DNA of 63,418 bases from Christensenella sp. UBA7584. GTDB lineage: Bacteria; Bacillota; Clostridia; Christensenellales; UBA1242. The DNA is taken from contig DLKQ01000022.1 of assembly GCA_002477805.1 (NCBI GenBank), forward strand, positions 1-63,418. Direction: 5' to 3'. The notes beneath the pieces are model-generated. The model had not been told where the DNA came from, searched no databases, and saw nothing but the letters and a program-made list of their open reading frames with translations. The position numbers and the translations under genes are program-made. Shown in pieces: positions 53,224 to 61,800 of this stretch (within the stretch, counting starts at the first letter, position 1; the number at the start of each line of letters is the position of its first letter).

Positions 53224-53441
53224 TTCTTTTGCTTGGTTTTAGTTTAAATTTGTAATTATTGTAATACTTATTAGCTTTACTCATAATGGTGTTATGTAAA
53301 AATATAATTTTAGAAATTTGCTAAAATCTGTATACATAAAATAAAATTAGTAAGTTGTTCACGATTATTTTTTGTATAATATTGCTATTTTATTTATAAT
53401 ATGTTACAATTTTATAATACAATAATTAAAAGGAGAAAATT

Positions 53442-53981
53442 ATGTCAAAAATTAAAAGAAGTTTACAACTTTCTGCAGCTATCGTAAGTATAGTTTTTGG
53501 AGGTATTCTTGCTATTTCTGGTATCTACACAGCATACTTGCTTGCTTCATATGGTACTTATGGTGATTTTCCAGTTGGTTTGTATATCGCTGTTTCTGTA
53601 ATGATAGTTTTATTTGCAGTTGCTATGATAGTTGTTTGTTCGCTAATGTGCCCAGATCCAAATAAAAAGGAAAATCCAACAAATTATACAGGACTTACAA
53701 TTACTGGGTTAGTACTTAATGCTTTACTTGTATTTTTGTACATTTTGTCTGGTGACTTTTTAATTATGCTTTTGCCACTTGTAAGTGTGGGATTATTTAT
53801 TGCTACTCTTTGTGTTAAAGATATGCCACAAGTACAAACTGAAGTTAAAGAAGAAGTTAAGAAGCAAGAAAAATCAGAATCATCAAATAATAAAATTGAT
53901 TCAATTCGTAAATTGCACGAAGATGGAATTATAAATGAAGATGAAATGAAATCATTAATTATAAAGGAATTAGAAAAATAA
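53442..53981 (+). CDS. Four-span membrane protein with SHOCT domain
   Basis: 179 residues. Spans at about 10-32, 47-68, 83-103 and 105-122. An acidic-basic linker follows, then a SHOCT-like C-terminal helix pair (IDSIRKLHEDGIINEDEMKSLI). SHOCT domains mediate oligomer contacts. AAAGGAG precedes the ATG. Function unknown. Preceded by several TATAAT boxes (53383-53425), none with a clear -35. Confidence 0.78.
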   Translation: MSKIKRSLQLSAAIVSIVFGGILAISGIYTAYLLASYGTYGDFPVGLYIAVSVMIVLFAVAMIVVCSLMCPDPNKKENPTNYTGLTITGLVLNALLVFLYILSGDFLIMLLPLVSVGLFIATLCVKDMPQVQTEVKEEVKKQEKSESSNNKIDSIRKLHEDGIINEDEMKSLIIKELEK

Positions 53982-53983
53982 CT

Positions 53984-54019
53984 ACTAAAAATACTACTTT
54001 ACAGTAGTATTTTTAGTTT
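53984..54019 (+). terminator. Terminator after the SHOCT protein gene
   Basis: A perfect 15-bp stem ACTAAAAATACTACT and its complement with loop TTAC, then TT. The stem begins 3 bases after the stop codon. Confidence 0.85.
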
Positions 54020-54203
54020 ATATATTACTTTTTTCTTTCAATCAACACTAAAAATTAATTGGAAACCAACATCTTATGGTACTAAAATAAAGGATAAAAA
54101 ATAATGTATATACATTGAAGAATAAAAACAATGAATTTGAAAATATGAAGGACTTTCTTGATTGGAAATAAATCTATCAAAATTTACCGTATTTCTTATT
54201 ACA

Positions 54204-54746
54204 TTATCTATCACATAATTCTAGAACCTTTTTTATTGTATTGGCAGTTCTAATCGTAACAGAACCTTTTATTGAAGAACTTGATGTTTTTATCCGCCAA
54301 TTTGCCTTTGTGTAACTTTTTAAATCAAATGACCAAAAAATAAAATTTTTGTCTTTTTCTATTTTTTCAATGTTAATGCTTGGCTTTCCAATATTTTTAT
54401 ATATTTCATCGTATGTTGATGGGGGGATTATAAATATTAAATTGTCATAAATGTCTTTCTTGCCCTTATTCCACCAAGTAGGGTTGTGATTAAAAACATC
54501 TTGAAGCTCTGCTTTAGTGATAACTAATACAGGTACTAAAAGATTAAATTTCTTTCTTATGATTGCAGATATATGTTGCATTAAGCTTTGTTTATCGCTA
54601 TCACTTTCAAAAATAACATTTCCACTATTAAGACAGGTGGAAACATTTTTGTAATTGTATTCTTGTAGTGCTTTTTTTAGTTCTGTCATTGAGATTTTAT
54701 TTTTTCCACTTACATTTATTCCACGAAGTAGTGCTATATATTTCAT
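54204..54746 (-). CDS. DUF1697 family protein
   Basis: 180 residues, with the DUF1697 start KYIALLRGINVSGKNKISM and the pattern LKKALQEYNYKNVSTCLNSGNVIFES. YTKANWRIKTSSSSIKGSVTIR is at the end. The family is widespread but without known function. AAAGGAA lies before the ATG. It follows the 69-residue gene by 15 bases. Confidence 0.9.
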   Translation of the reverse strand: MKYIALLRGINVSGKNKISMTELKKALQEYNYKNVSTCLNSGNVIFESDSDKQSLMQHISAIIRKKFNLLVPVLVITKAELQDVFNHNPTWWNKGKKDIYDNLIFIIPPSTYDEIYKNIGKPSINIEKIEKDKNFIFWSFDLKSYTKANWRIKTSSSSIKGSVTIRTANTIKKVLELCDR

Positions 54747-54761
54747 TAAAAATATTCCTTT

Positions 54762-54971
54762 TTATATAACTATTTTCTTAAATAAGATTATTTTTTCTTT
54801 TAAAGATATTTTTATAGCATCGTAGCCAAAATTATTTAGCTCTTTTTTAAATCGTAAAAATGAATGGTCAATTTTAAATCCGCAAATGTTTTCAATCTCA
54901 CAAAAACTTAATGAAAGCTCATTTTTATTTGAATTTTTTATGTAAATCCACAATTTTTCATATTTACTCAT
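54762..54971 (-). CDS. Small conserved-type protein upstream of DUF1697
   Basis: 69 residues: KYEKLWIYIKNSNKNELSLS, then FCEIENICGFKIDHSFLRFKKEL and a basic end. It resembles short Gram-positive proteins that begin with YEKLW and are often next to DUF1697 genes, recalled but not verified. AGAGGAT precedes the ATG. First of a two-gene operon. Confidence 0.72.
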   Translation of the reverse strand: MSKYEKLWIYIKNSNKNELSLSFCEIENICGFKIDHSFLRFKKELNNFGYDAIKISLKEKIILFKKIVI

Positions 54972-55106
54972 TTTTATCCTCTTGTATTGTTATTTCACTA
55001 TAAACATTTTTTAATTTATTAACTAGGTCATTTCGTTTTATGTTTCTTTAAAGTTTTTGAAACAAATATCTATTTCACTTAATTTACACGTATGAAAATC
55101 TTTTAT

Positions 55107-55135
55107 AAAAAACCCACTAGGGTTTTCCTAATGGG
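55107..55135 (-). terminator. Terminator of tRNA-Glu
   Basis: On the minus strand CCCATTAGG pairs with CCTAGTGGG (loop AAAAC), then T6. It lies about 40 bases beyond the tRNA 3' end. Confidence 0.85.
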
Positions 55136-55172
55136 CAAACTTTGATAAATACTATTCTGTTTTGCAGTAAAA

Positions 55173-55247
55173 TGGTGACCCCAACGGGATTCGAACCCGT
55201 ATGTCCAACGTGAGAGGCTGGTGTACTAACCATTATACTATGGGGCC
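55173..55247 (-). tRNA. tRNA-Glu (CTC anticodon)
   Basis: A 75-base cloverleaf. The acceptor GGCCCCA pairs with TGGGGTC, the D arm has AGTATAATGGTTAGTAC, and the anticodon stem CCAGC/GTTGG encloses CTCTCAC, giving anticodon CTC. The T arm is ACGGGTTCGAATCCCGT, and the 3' CCA is encoded. It reads GAG codons. Confidence 0.95.
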
Positions 55248-55259
55248 ATTCACAAATAT

Positions 55260-55288
55260 AGTATAACATAATTTCTTAGATTTTTCAA
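55260..55288 (-). promoter_or_regulatory. Promoter of tRNA-Glu
   Basis: On the minus strand TTGAAA (55288-55283), 17 bases, TATACT (55265-55260) with TG in front, 12 bases before the tRNA. Confidence 0.75.
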
Positions 55289-55347
55289 GCATTTTTATTA
55301 ATATTCACAATTTTTATTTAGAGTACAAAGTAAAACCTATTTTCATC

Positions 55348-55376
55348 TTGATTTTCGCATTAGTTTTTGATATAAT
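55348..55376 (+). promoter_or_regulatory. Promoter of comEC
   Basis: TTGATT (55348-55353), 17 bases, TATAAT (55371-55376), 59 bases upstream of the start codon. Confidence 0.75.
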
Positions 55377-55435
55377 AAAAACAATAAAATATTAAAAATA
55401 GGGAAAAGATTTTCAGAAAGAGGAAAAAGCAATAG

Positions 55436-57049
55436 ATGTTCGCTCATTTTAGACCAGTATTTGTCGCGTTTTTAAATTTAGCTTTAGGAATTTGGTTTGC
55501 TGAACTTTTTAGACAAGGTAAGATAGTTTATTTTATAGTTTTTGTTTCTATTTTAAGTTTGGTTATACTATTGTCATTTTTTCACTTTTTTCTTAAAACA
55601 AAATTTTTTGATTACTTATGGAAAACACTCTGTGTAACTATTACCGCTTTAATTTCATTTTTAATTGGTTTTGGAATGTTTATTGGTTTATATAATAAAA
55701 TTTCAAGTGAAAAACGAGCTGATATAAATTCTTCAAGTTTCTATTCAATTGCTGGTGAACTTAGATTTTCACCAATCAAATATGAAGATAGAGTGACTAT
55801 GTTTATTGACGATGTGATTCTAACTGATAGTGGAGAAGAAGTTTTCAACCTTGAATCAGGTATGTATATTTCAATAAAACTTGAAGATTTATCTGAAGAT
55901 TCAGATGTTTTTACAGCAAAAGCTGGTGATGTAATTCTTCTTTCGTCAAAAGTAAGAAAAATAAATGTGTTTTCAAAAGATGAAATTTATACATATGCTT
56001 ATAAAAACGATTACAGATATTTTGCGAATAGTTGTGATGGTAGAATAGATGTAATAGAGGGTACTCAGAGTGGTATTGACAGTGTGCGACAGTATATCAA
56101 GGATATATTTTACAAAAGTATGTCAGATAGGTATGCGGGACTGGCGTATGCGTTATTTGTCGGTGATGTTAGTGGTATTGACTATGATATGCAGAACAAT
56201 TTTGAGATAACAGGTATTGCTCACTTGCTTGCTGTATCTGGTTTGAATACAGCTCTTATGGCAATGGTTCTTGTTTGGATTTTTCGTAAAATTGGTGTTA
56301 AGCCTAAATACAGTGTTATCATTGTTGCACTCATTCTTGGATTTTATTGTATTTTATGTGATTTTGCACCCTCAGTATTAAGAGCGAGCTTAATGTCTGT
56401 GTTCCTTTTGTTTGGTCAAAGTGTTGGAAAACAAACGGATAATTTAACCAGTGTATCGCTGGCGGGAATAATCCTGCTCATTATAAGTCCAATGTACCTG
56501 TTTGATTTATCCTTTCTTTTAAGTTTTGCGAGTGTGTTTGGAATCTTTTTCTTATATCCTATATTTGAAAAGATGTTTCTAAAATTAAAACTAGGTAAAT
56601 TTGTGAGTTCAAACTTAGCATTAAGTTTAGCTGCACAGGTAGCAACACTGCCATTACTTATTAACACTTTTGGAAAAGTTTCGGTAATCTCACTACTTGT
56701 TAATTTGATTATAGTGCCTTTTGTGGGGTATGTTTATATTGCTATGTTTGTTTCACTTATGATAATTATGATAATGCCGTTTATGTGGTGGCTTTTGTGG
56801 CTTTGCCAATGGGGACTGTGGCTGGTCGATGTGGTTAGCACTTGGTTCGCAACTTGGCCATATGCAATGGTGGAAGTTCAGGCTATAGCAACATTGGTTT
56901 TAGTTGTATACTTTATTGCTCTTTTCTGTTTTAGCAGATTTTGTATCGTATCAAAAAGAGGATATAGAATTTCCGTAAATTGCTCAATAGCGGTTGTAGT
57001 TGTTTTACTTCTGATTTTAAATTATACAGTTTTTCCTCTTTTAATGTAG
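55436..57049 (+). CDS. comEC: ComEC/Rec2 competence membrane protein, no MBL domain
   Basis: DNA-uptake channel family. 537 residues. N-terminal spans and an OB-like extracellular part (about 85-200) precede the competence domain. That domain has HLLAVSGLNTALMAMV near 263-278, VLRASLMS near 317 and LSFLLSFASVFGIF near 360, followed by several more spans. The C-terminal MBL nuclease domain of full ComEC (about 750 residues) is absent. AGAGGA lies 13 bases before the ATG. Whether the cell is competent is not shown. Confidence 0.9.
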   Translation: MFAHFRPVFVAFLNLALGIWFAELFRQGKIVYFIVFVSILSLVILLSFFHFFLKTKFFDYLWKTLCVTITALISFLIGFGMFIGLYNKISSEKRADINSSSFYSIAGELRFSPIKYEDRVTMFIDDVILTDSGEEVFNLESGMYISIKLEDLSEDSDVFTAKAGDVILLSSKVRKINVFSKDEIYTYAYKNDYRYFANSCDGRIDVIEGTQSGIDSVRQYIKDIFYKSMSDRYAGLAYALFVGDVSGIDYDMQNNFEITGIAHLLAVSGLNTALMAMVLVWIFRKIGVKPKYSVIIVALILGFYCILCDFAPSVLRASLMSVFLLFGQSVGKQTDNLTSVSLAGIILLIISPMYLFDLSFLLSFASVFGIFFLYPIFEKMFLKLKLGKFVSSNLALSLAAQVATLPLLINTFGKVSVISLLVNLIIVPFVGYVYIAMFVSLMIIMIMPFMWWLLWLCQWGLWLVDVVSTWFATWPYAMVEVQAIATLVLVVYFIALFCFSRFCIVSKRGYRISVNCSIAVVVVLLLILNYTVFPLLM

Positions 57050-57075
57050 ACAAAAGTATATTATTATGGTATTAT
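57047..57075 (+). promoter_or_regulatory. Promoter of holA at the end of comEC
   Basis: TAGACA (57047-57052) overlaps the comEC stop codon. After 17 bases comes TATTAT (57070-57075) with TATGG in front. The start codon at 57094 has GAGGAG just upstream. Confidence 0.6.
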
Positions 57076-57093
57076 AAAAAAGAGGAGTTAGTT

Positions 57094-58059
57094 ATGAAAT
57101 TTGCAGAACTAAAAGGTAGCTTAAATCAAAAATTACACAACGCTTATTATATTTTTGGCAAAGATAATTACCTAATGGATTCTGCTATGAATATGATAAC
57201 AAAAAGATGTGTGAAAAATTTTCCTGATTTTAACATAAACTCATTTAATGATGAGAATTTTGATATCGAGAAAGTTCTAACTTGTTGTCATAGTATTCCA
57301 ATGTGCGATGAAATGAAAGTTGTTTCAGTTATAAATGCACAACCAGATAAACAAGCAATTGTGAAACTTGAGAAATATTTAAAGTCAGTTAATCAAAGTA
57401 CCTGCTTAATAATAAAGGATAATGTAAATTTTAATGGGTATAAAGCTATAAGTAATTTGTGCCAGAATGTTGATTGTGATTTTTTGGATATAAAAATGAT
57501 ACGACCTCTTGTTTTGAATATGTTTAAGAAATCTAGTGTCCAAATTGAAGAAAATGCACTTACAAAATTAATAGAATATTGTAATTTTGATATGAGTTTT
57601 ATTGTAAAAGAAGTGAAAAAACTTGTTTCGTTATGTAAAAGTGGACAAATTGTTACTACTGACATAGTAGATGAAATGGTACACAAAAATTTGGAGTATT
57701 CTGTGTTTGAGCTTAGTTCCGCTGTTTGTGAGAAAAACAAAAGAAAAGCTATTGAACTTTTGGAAATAATGCTTGATAAAAAAGAAAGTCCACAAATACT
57801 GCTAATGTTACTAATTTCAAATTTTAGAAGAATGTTTTACACATCGGTTACATCTGGGACTGATAAAGAAATTGCAAATCTCCTTGATGTAAAAGAATAT
57901 TCTATAAAGATGTCTAGAAAACTTATGCAAAATTTCACTCCCAAACAATTAAAAAAAGTGTTAGATTTGGGTGGAAAAGTTGATTTTGATGTAAAAAATG
58001 GAAAAATAGATGAGATTAATGCTATTTATTTTTTTGTGAGTAATATAATTTTAATGTAA
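57094..58059 (+). CDS. holA: DNA polymerase III delta subunit
   Basis: Opens the sliding clamp in the clamp loader. 321 residues with the HolA layout: AAA-like N domain (NAYYIFGKDNYLMDSAMNMI), then LVLNMFKKSSVQIEENAL, VFELSSAVCEKNKRKAIELL and the C-terminal ISNFRRMFYT. I chose ATG 57094 (GAGGAG upstream); a longer frame falls inside comEC. The usual neighbour rpsT is not seen here. Confidence 0.92.
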   Translation: MKFAELKGSLNQKLHNAYYIFGKDNYLMDSAMNMITKRCVKNFPDFNINSFNDENFDIEKVLTCCHSIPMCDEMKVVSVINAQPDKQAIVKLEKYLKSVNQSTCLIIKDNVNFNGYKAISNLCQNVDCDFLDIKMIRPLVLNMFKKSSVQIEENALTKLIEYCNFDMSFIVKEVKKLVSLCKSGQIVTTDIVDEMVHKNLEYSVFELSSAVCEKNKRKAIELLEIMLDKKESPQILLMLLISNFRRMFYTSVTSGTDKEIANLLDVKEYSIKMSRKLMQNFTPKQLKKVLDLGGKVDFDVKNGKIDEINAIYFFVSNIILM

Positions 58060-58088
58060 AAATCACCCGGTTGTGGGTGATTTTTTCT
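58059..58088 (+). terminator. Terminator after holA
   Basis: AAAATCACCC and GGGTGATTTT with loop GGTTGT and a T-run, beginning at the holA stop codon. Confidence 0.92.
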
Positions 58089-58111
58089 TTTGTGCAAAGC
58101 ACCTATATTTT

Positions 58112-58176
58112 GCGATATGTTGCCATATTGCTTCGAGGCAGTGCCTCGTTGTAAGTGGTGAGGCTTTTTCCCTCAC
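58112..58176. repeat. Three hairpins in a row between holA and alr
   Basis: GCGATATG/CATATTGC (58112-58131), CGAGGC/GCCTCG (58034 offset +100: 58134-58148) and GTGAGG/CCTCAC (58158-58176) follow each other within 65 bases. They are much richer in G and C than the surroundings. They lie between convergent genes and could act as transcription-blocking structures, but they lack T-runs. Real function is not known. Confidence 0.5.
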
Positions 58177-58185
58177 GTTATCATT

Positions 58186-59262
58186 TTATGTTTTCGGTTT
58201 TCTTTTTGTGCAGGATATTGAATTAAAATTTGTTAAAATTTCATAGGGTATAGTGCCACACTTTTTTGCGATTTGATTTGCTGTTATTTCTAAGTTCCCA
58301 CTTTTTCCGAGTACCACTGCATAATCTCCAAGTTTTACCCCTTTTATTTTTGTTATATCAACTATTGTCATACTCATACAAATATTTGCAATTATTTTTG
58401 CCTTTTTTCCATTTATTAATACATAACCCTTTTTACTATAAACTCTCATTAGACCATCAGCATATCCAATACCAAGTACTGCTATCATTTTATCACTATG
58501 CGTTTTATGTTTATTCCCATATCCAATATATTTGCCTCGTTTTACAAAAGAAATGTTTATAATTCTTGAATACACGCTCATAACTGGTTTTAAGTTTGGA
58601 AAATTTCCGTAACCATAAAGAGCTAAACCAACGCGTGCCATTTCATTTTGTTTTTGTTTGCTATAAAATGCTGTTTCAGAATTTGCGTAATGAATAATAC
58701 ATTTTTTTGAAATATTTTTGCAAAAAGCATTAAATTTTGTTAATTGTGCTTGTGTTCGTTTTCCTTTGCCACTTCCGATGTGGGTGAATACGCCTGTAAT
58801 TTCTATGTTAGAATTTCCCTTTAAAAAGTTTAAGGTATCGCAAAATTGACAACACTTTTCGAATCCAAGTCGATGCATACCGGAATCAATTTTTATGTGA
58901 ATTTTGCAAATTTTTGTGCTATTTTTAACATTTTTTGCTATTTTTATAATGTCTTTTTTGCAAAACACACCTAAATCAATATCATTTTCAATTGCTTTAT
59001 TTATTGAGGAATAATCCAAAACTCCAATGACAAGTATAGGTTTTTTGGTATATTGTCTTGCTATTAGAGCTTCTTTTATATTATTTACAGCGAAGTAATC
59101 AACAATATTCTGAGTGGCTTTAATTACTTTTTCGATACCGTGACCATAAGCGTTGGATTTCACTACTGCACACAATTTGCTGGGATAATTCCATTTTTTA
59201 ATTATTATTGCGTTATGAAGGAGTGCTTCTTTATTAATAAGTTTTAATGAGTTTTTAATCAT
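58186..59262 (-). CDS. alr: Alanine racemase, divergent
   Basis: Makes D-alanine for the cell wall with PLP. 358 residues. The PLP lysine is K35 (CAVVKSNAYGHG). IDSGMHRLGF, ARVGLALYGYG and the catalytic tyrosine region YIGYGNKHKT follow. The usual CMDQ near the second active-site loop reads CMSM (NICMSMTIVDI), so an aspartate normally conserved is serine. Overall the protein is lysine- and isoleucine-rich. No clear Shine-Dalgarno site precedes the ATG. Confidence 0.88.
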   Translation of the reverse strand: MIKNSLKLINKEALLHNAIIIKKWNYPSKLCAVVKSNAYGHGIEKVIKATQNIVDYFAVNNIKEALIARQYTKKPILVIGVLDYSSINKAIENDIDLGVFCKKDIIKIAKNVKNSTKICKIHIKIDSGMHRLGFEKCCQFCDTLNFLKGNSNIEITGVFTHIGSGKGKRTQAQLTKFNAFCKNISKKCIIHYANSETAFYSKQKQNEMARVGLALYGYGNFPNLKPVMSVYSRIINISFVKRGKYIGYGNKHKTHSDKMIAVLGIGYADGLMRVYSKKGYVLINGKKAKIIANICMSMTIVDITKIKGVKLGDYAVVLGKSGNLEITANQIAKKCGTIPYEILTNFNSISCTKRKPKT

Positions 59263-59302
59263 AAAATTATAATATTATTCAAAAATTCTTAATGTGTTTT
59301 AA

Positions 59303-59331
59303 TTGCTTTTTTTTCTTTTCTTTGCTATAAT
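59303..59331 (+). promoter_or_regulatory. Promoter of pgi
   Basis: TTGCTT (59303-59308), 17 bases, TATAAT (59326-59331) with TGC in front, 20 bases before the start codon. Confidence 0.75.
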
Positions 59332-59350
59332 GTTTTACGAGGAAAGGTAG

Positions 59351-60676
59351 ATGGAAAATAATTTAATTTTTAATAATGACAATTTGTTTTCAAAAAATTT
59401 AATTGATAAACAATTTGGAATAAATAATTTGGATTTGGAAAGTGTGAAAGAACAGTCCAAAACGGTTTTTAATGCTGTAGTAAAAGATTTAAAAAAAGAG
59501 GCAAAAGCATATTTTAATTTAGTAAAAGATTTGGGTGATATTGAAAGGCTTGAACAATTTGAAGATGAGATTTCACATAAGTTTGATGATTTTGTAGTTT
59601 TTGGTATTGGTGGTTCAGCTCTTGGAGCGAGAGCTATTTTTGAGGCGCTTACAAACAAGTTTTATAATGAAAATAAAGATGTTAGAGTGGGAAGACCAAG
59701 AATTTTTGTTTGTGATACTATTGATCCTACAGATTTTGTTTCTATCTTGGAAAATATAGATATAAAAAGAACTATGTTTTGTATTGTTAGTAAAAGTGGT
59801 TCAACAGTTGAAACAATGATTCAATTATCTATCGTTGAATCTAAATTAAGGGCTGTAGTTGGAGATATTTTTAACAATCATTTTTGTGTTATAACATCAA
59901 ATAAAAAAGGTAAATTAAATCTTTGGGCAGAGAAAAATAAAATACAGACTTTTTATTTTGAAGAAGATTTAAGTGGAAGATTTTCTGTCCTTTCTGCAGT
60001 TGGGCTTCTACCAGCAATTGTTTGTGGTGTGAAAATTAGAGAACTCCTAAATGGTGCAAAAATTATGCTTGAAAGGTGTGAGAAATTTGAAGATAATCCA
60101 GCACTTTTTGGTGCAATGATTCAGTATCTGTCTATAAAAAAAGGAATAAGTATATCATACTTGATGCCTTATTCTGAAAGATTGCGTGTTTTTTCTGAAT
60201 GGTATTGCCAGCTTTGGGCTGAAAGTTTGGGGAAAGAAAAGAATAATGTGGGTGATTGTTTGAATATCGGACAAACTCCTGTTAGGTCTGTTGGTACTGT
60301 TGATCAACATAGTCAAATGCAATTGTGCCTTGAAGGACCTTTTGATAAAATTGTTACTTTTATTCAAATCCAAAATTTTGTAAAAGATGAAATAATCCCG
60401 GAAAATCCAGAACTGCTTCCAAGCTTTTATTTTGGAAAGAATTTGTCGCAAATTTTAAACACATCTCAAACAGCGACAGCAAAAGCGCTTCGCGAAAAAA
60501 ATCGAGTAAATCGAACCATTATTGTTCCAAAACTTGATGAGTACGCGTTGGGGCAGTTGTTTATGTATTTTATGTTGGAAACTTCTTTTACAGCAGAATT
60601 TTTTGAGATAAACGCTTACAATCAACCAGCCGTAGAACTTATAAAACAAAATATGAAAGATATGCTCGCAGGTTAG
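59351..60676 (+). CDS. pgi: Glucose-6-phosphate isomerase
   Basis: Interconverts glucose 6-phosphate and fructose 6-phosphate. 441 residues, the short bacterial form. VFGIGGSALGARAIFEAL at about 78-95 and VSKSGSTVET near 143 bind the sugar phosphate. SGRFSVLSAVGLLPA, the glutamate-region QLWAESLGKE, and VGTVDQHSQMQLCLEGP hold the remaining active-site residues. GAGGAAAGG precedes the ATG. ogt follows at 20 bases. Confidence 0.97.
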   Translation: MENNLIFNNDNLFSKNLIDKQFGINNLDLESVKEQSKTVFNAVVKDLKKEAKAYFNLVKDLGDIERLEQFEDEISHKFDDFVVFGIGGSALGARAIFEALTNKFYNENKDVRVGRPRIFVCDTIDPTDFVSILENIDIKRTMFCIVSKSGSTVETMIQLSIVESKLRAVVGDIFNNHFCVITSNKKGKLNLWAEKNKIQTFYFEEDLSGRFSVLSAVGLLPAIVCGVKIRELLNGAKIMLERCEKFEDNPALFGAMIQYLSIKKGISISYLMPYSERLRVFSEWYCQLWAESLGKEKNNVGDCLNIGQTPVRSVGTVDQHSQMQLCLEGPFDKIVTFIQIQNFVKDEIIPENPELLPSFYFGKNLSQILNTSQTATAKALREKNRVNRTIIVPKLDEYALGQLFMYFMLETSFTAEFFEINAYNQPAVELIKQNMKDMLAG

Positions 60677-60696
60677 TTTGCGAAGTAGGTGGTGAT

Positions 60697-61209
60697 ATGG
60701 AGGTATTTCAGAAAAATTATTTTTCTCCTATTGGAGAGATTATAATGGAAGGTGATGGAGAATTTCTTACAAGCTTACAGTTTAAAACTTTAAATAATAA
60801 AAGCGATGAATTTCAAGTTAACAAAAAAAGTTTACAAATTTTTGTGGAAACTGAAAAGTGGCTTGATATTTATTTTTCTGGCTTAAAGCCAAATTTTACT
60901 CCAAAATATAAGGTACAAAACGCTTCGACATTTAGACAACAAGTTTTGGAACTTGTTTCTCAAATACCTTTTGGCTCTACTGTTACATATAAACAGATTG
61001 CTGAAAAAATAAAATTAGTGCGAGGCGTTGAAAGAATGTCTGCACAGGCTATTGGTGGTGCTGTTGGTTGGAATCCAATTTGTCTTATCATTCCTTGTCA
61101 TCGAGTAGTTGGTAGTAAAAGTCTGGTAGGTTATGGCGGGGGACTTGATAAAAAAATAGAACTCTTAAAACTTGAAAAAGTTCAAAATCTACCATTTTTA
61201 TTAAATTAA
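60697..61209 (+). CDS. ogt: Methylated-DNA--protein-cysteine methyltransferase
   Basis: Suicide repair of O6-alkylguanine. 170 residues. VSQIPFGSTVTYKQIAEKI, then AQAIGGAVGWNPICLIIPCHRVVG with the acceptor cysteine in PCHR, and GYGGGLDKKIELLKLE. AGGTGG lies just before the ATG. Second gene after pgi; a regulatory AraC domain is absent. Confidence 0.95.
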   Translation: MEVFQKNYFSPIGEIIMEGDGEFLTSLQFKTLNNKSDEFQVNKKSLQIFVETEKWLDIYFSGLKPNFTPKYKVQNASTFRQQVLELVSQIPFGSTVTYKQIAEKIKLVRGVERMSAQAIGGAVGWNPICLIIPCHRVVGSKSLVGYGGGLDKKIELLKLEKVQNLPFLLN

Positions 61210-61221
61210 TATTATAGAGGC

Positions 61222-61268
61222 GAGTTCATTATCTTAGTAAGAGTTAATAGAACTCATTTTTCTTTTTG
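61222..61268 (+). terminator. Terminator after ogt
   Basis: GAGTTCATTA pairs with TAAT-A-GAACTC (one bulged A) around a 13-base loop, then T-rich sequence, 12 bases after the stop. Confidence 0.7.
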
Positions 61269-61480
61269 CAGTATTTTGTACTTTTTGTTGTCGTATTATT
61301 TGATAAAAGTTTGATAAATTTTCTATTACTGAATTTCAATTCGAATCATTCATACTTTAAATAGGTTTTAAAGTCAAGGAAATTCCAACCGAACGATATG
61401 GGGCGGGACAAAACCGATAGACATACATAAAGTTCCATTTACAAAAACATATGTTTTTTGCTGGTTCTTATGGTGTTAGT

Positions 61481-61526
61481 TGGTGCTGAAGGATGGACTC
61501 GAACCTTGGACCAACTGATTAAGAGG
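61481..61526 (-). other. 3'-half tRNA-like fragment
   Basis: Read on the minus strand it begins CTCTTAATCAG, as an anticodon loop of CTT (lysine) type. A T-loop-like GGTTCGAGTCC follows, ending in CTTCAGCACCA with CCA. The 5' half (acceptor, D arm) is absent, and the T-stem pairs at only about two of five positions. It is not a working tRNA. It may mark an integration site (att remnant) or be a decayed gene. Confidence 0.4.
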
Positions 61527-61739
61527 TGTGATTAAAACTTGTTAAAATGGTTAATTTTATGACTTAAAAATCCCTTTAATCCCTTATTTTATCTAGTAAA
61601 TTCGTGTTATATAATTTAATTTCGTCTTATATCAATTTCTATTTATTTAAGTTTTTAGTGTGAACTTTTATAAAAGTTTGAAATAACCGAGTTTTAAAGG
61701 ATTGTATTTAATAAAATTTCACTTTAAATATTCAGATAC

Positions 61740-61769
61740 TTGACAAAATTTGATTTAAAGTTATATAAT
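61740..61769 (+). promoter_or_regulatory. Promoter of the ABC exporter genes
   Basis: TTGACA (61740-61745), 18 bases, TATAAT (61764-61769), both boxes perfect, 31 bases before the ATG. Confidence 0.75.
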
Positions 61770-61800
61770 TGAAAAGGTTGTTGTAAGGAATATATTTGTT

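Larger units (their letters stand above)
61210..61739. other. Intergenic region with tRNA fragment
   Basis: About 530 bases without a credible gene. It holds the ogt terminator, then AT-rich sequence and an unusually GC-rich patch (GGGGCGGGAC near 61399). The 3'-half tRNA-like piece at 61481-61526 follows. Such mixes occur at the scars of past integrations. Confidence 0.45.
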
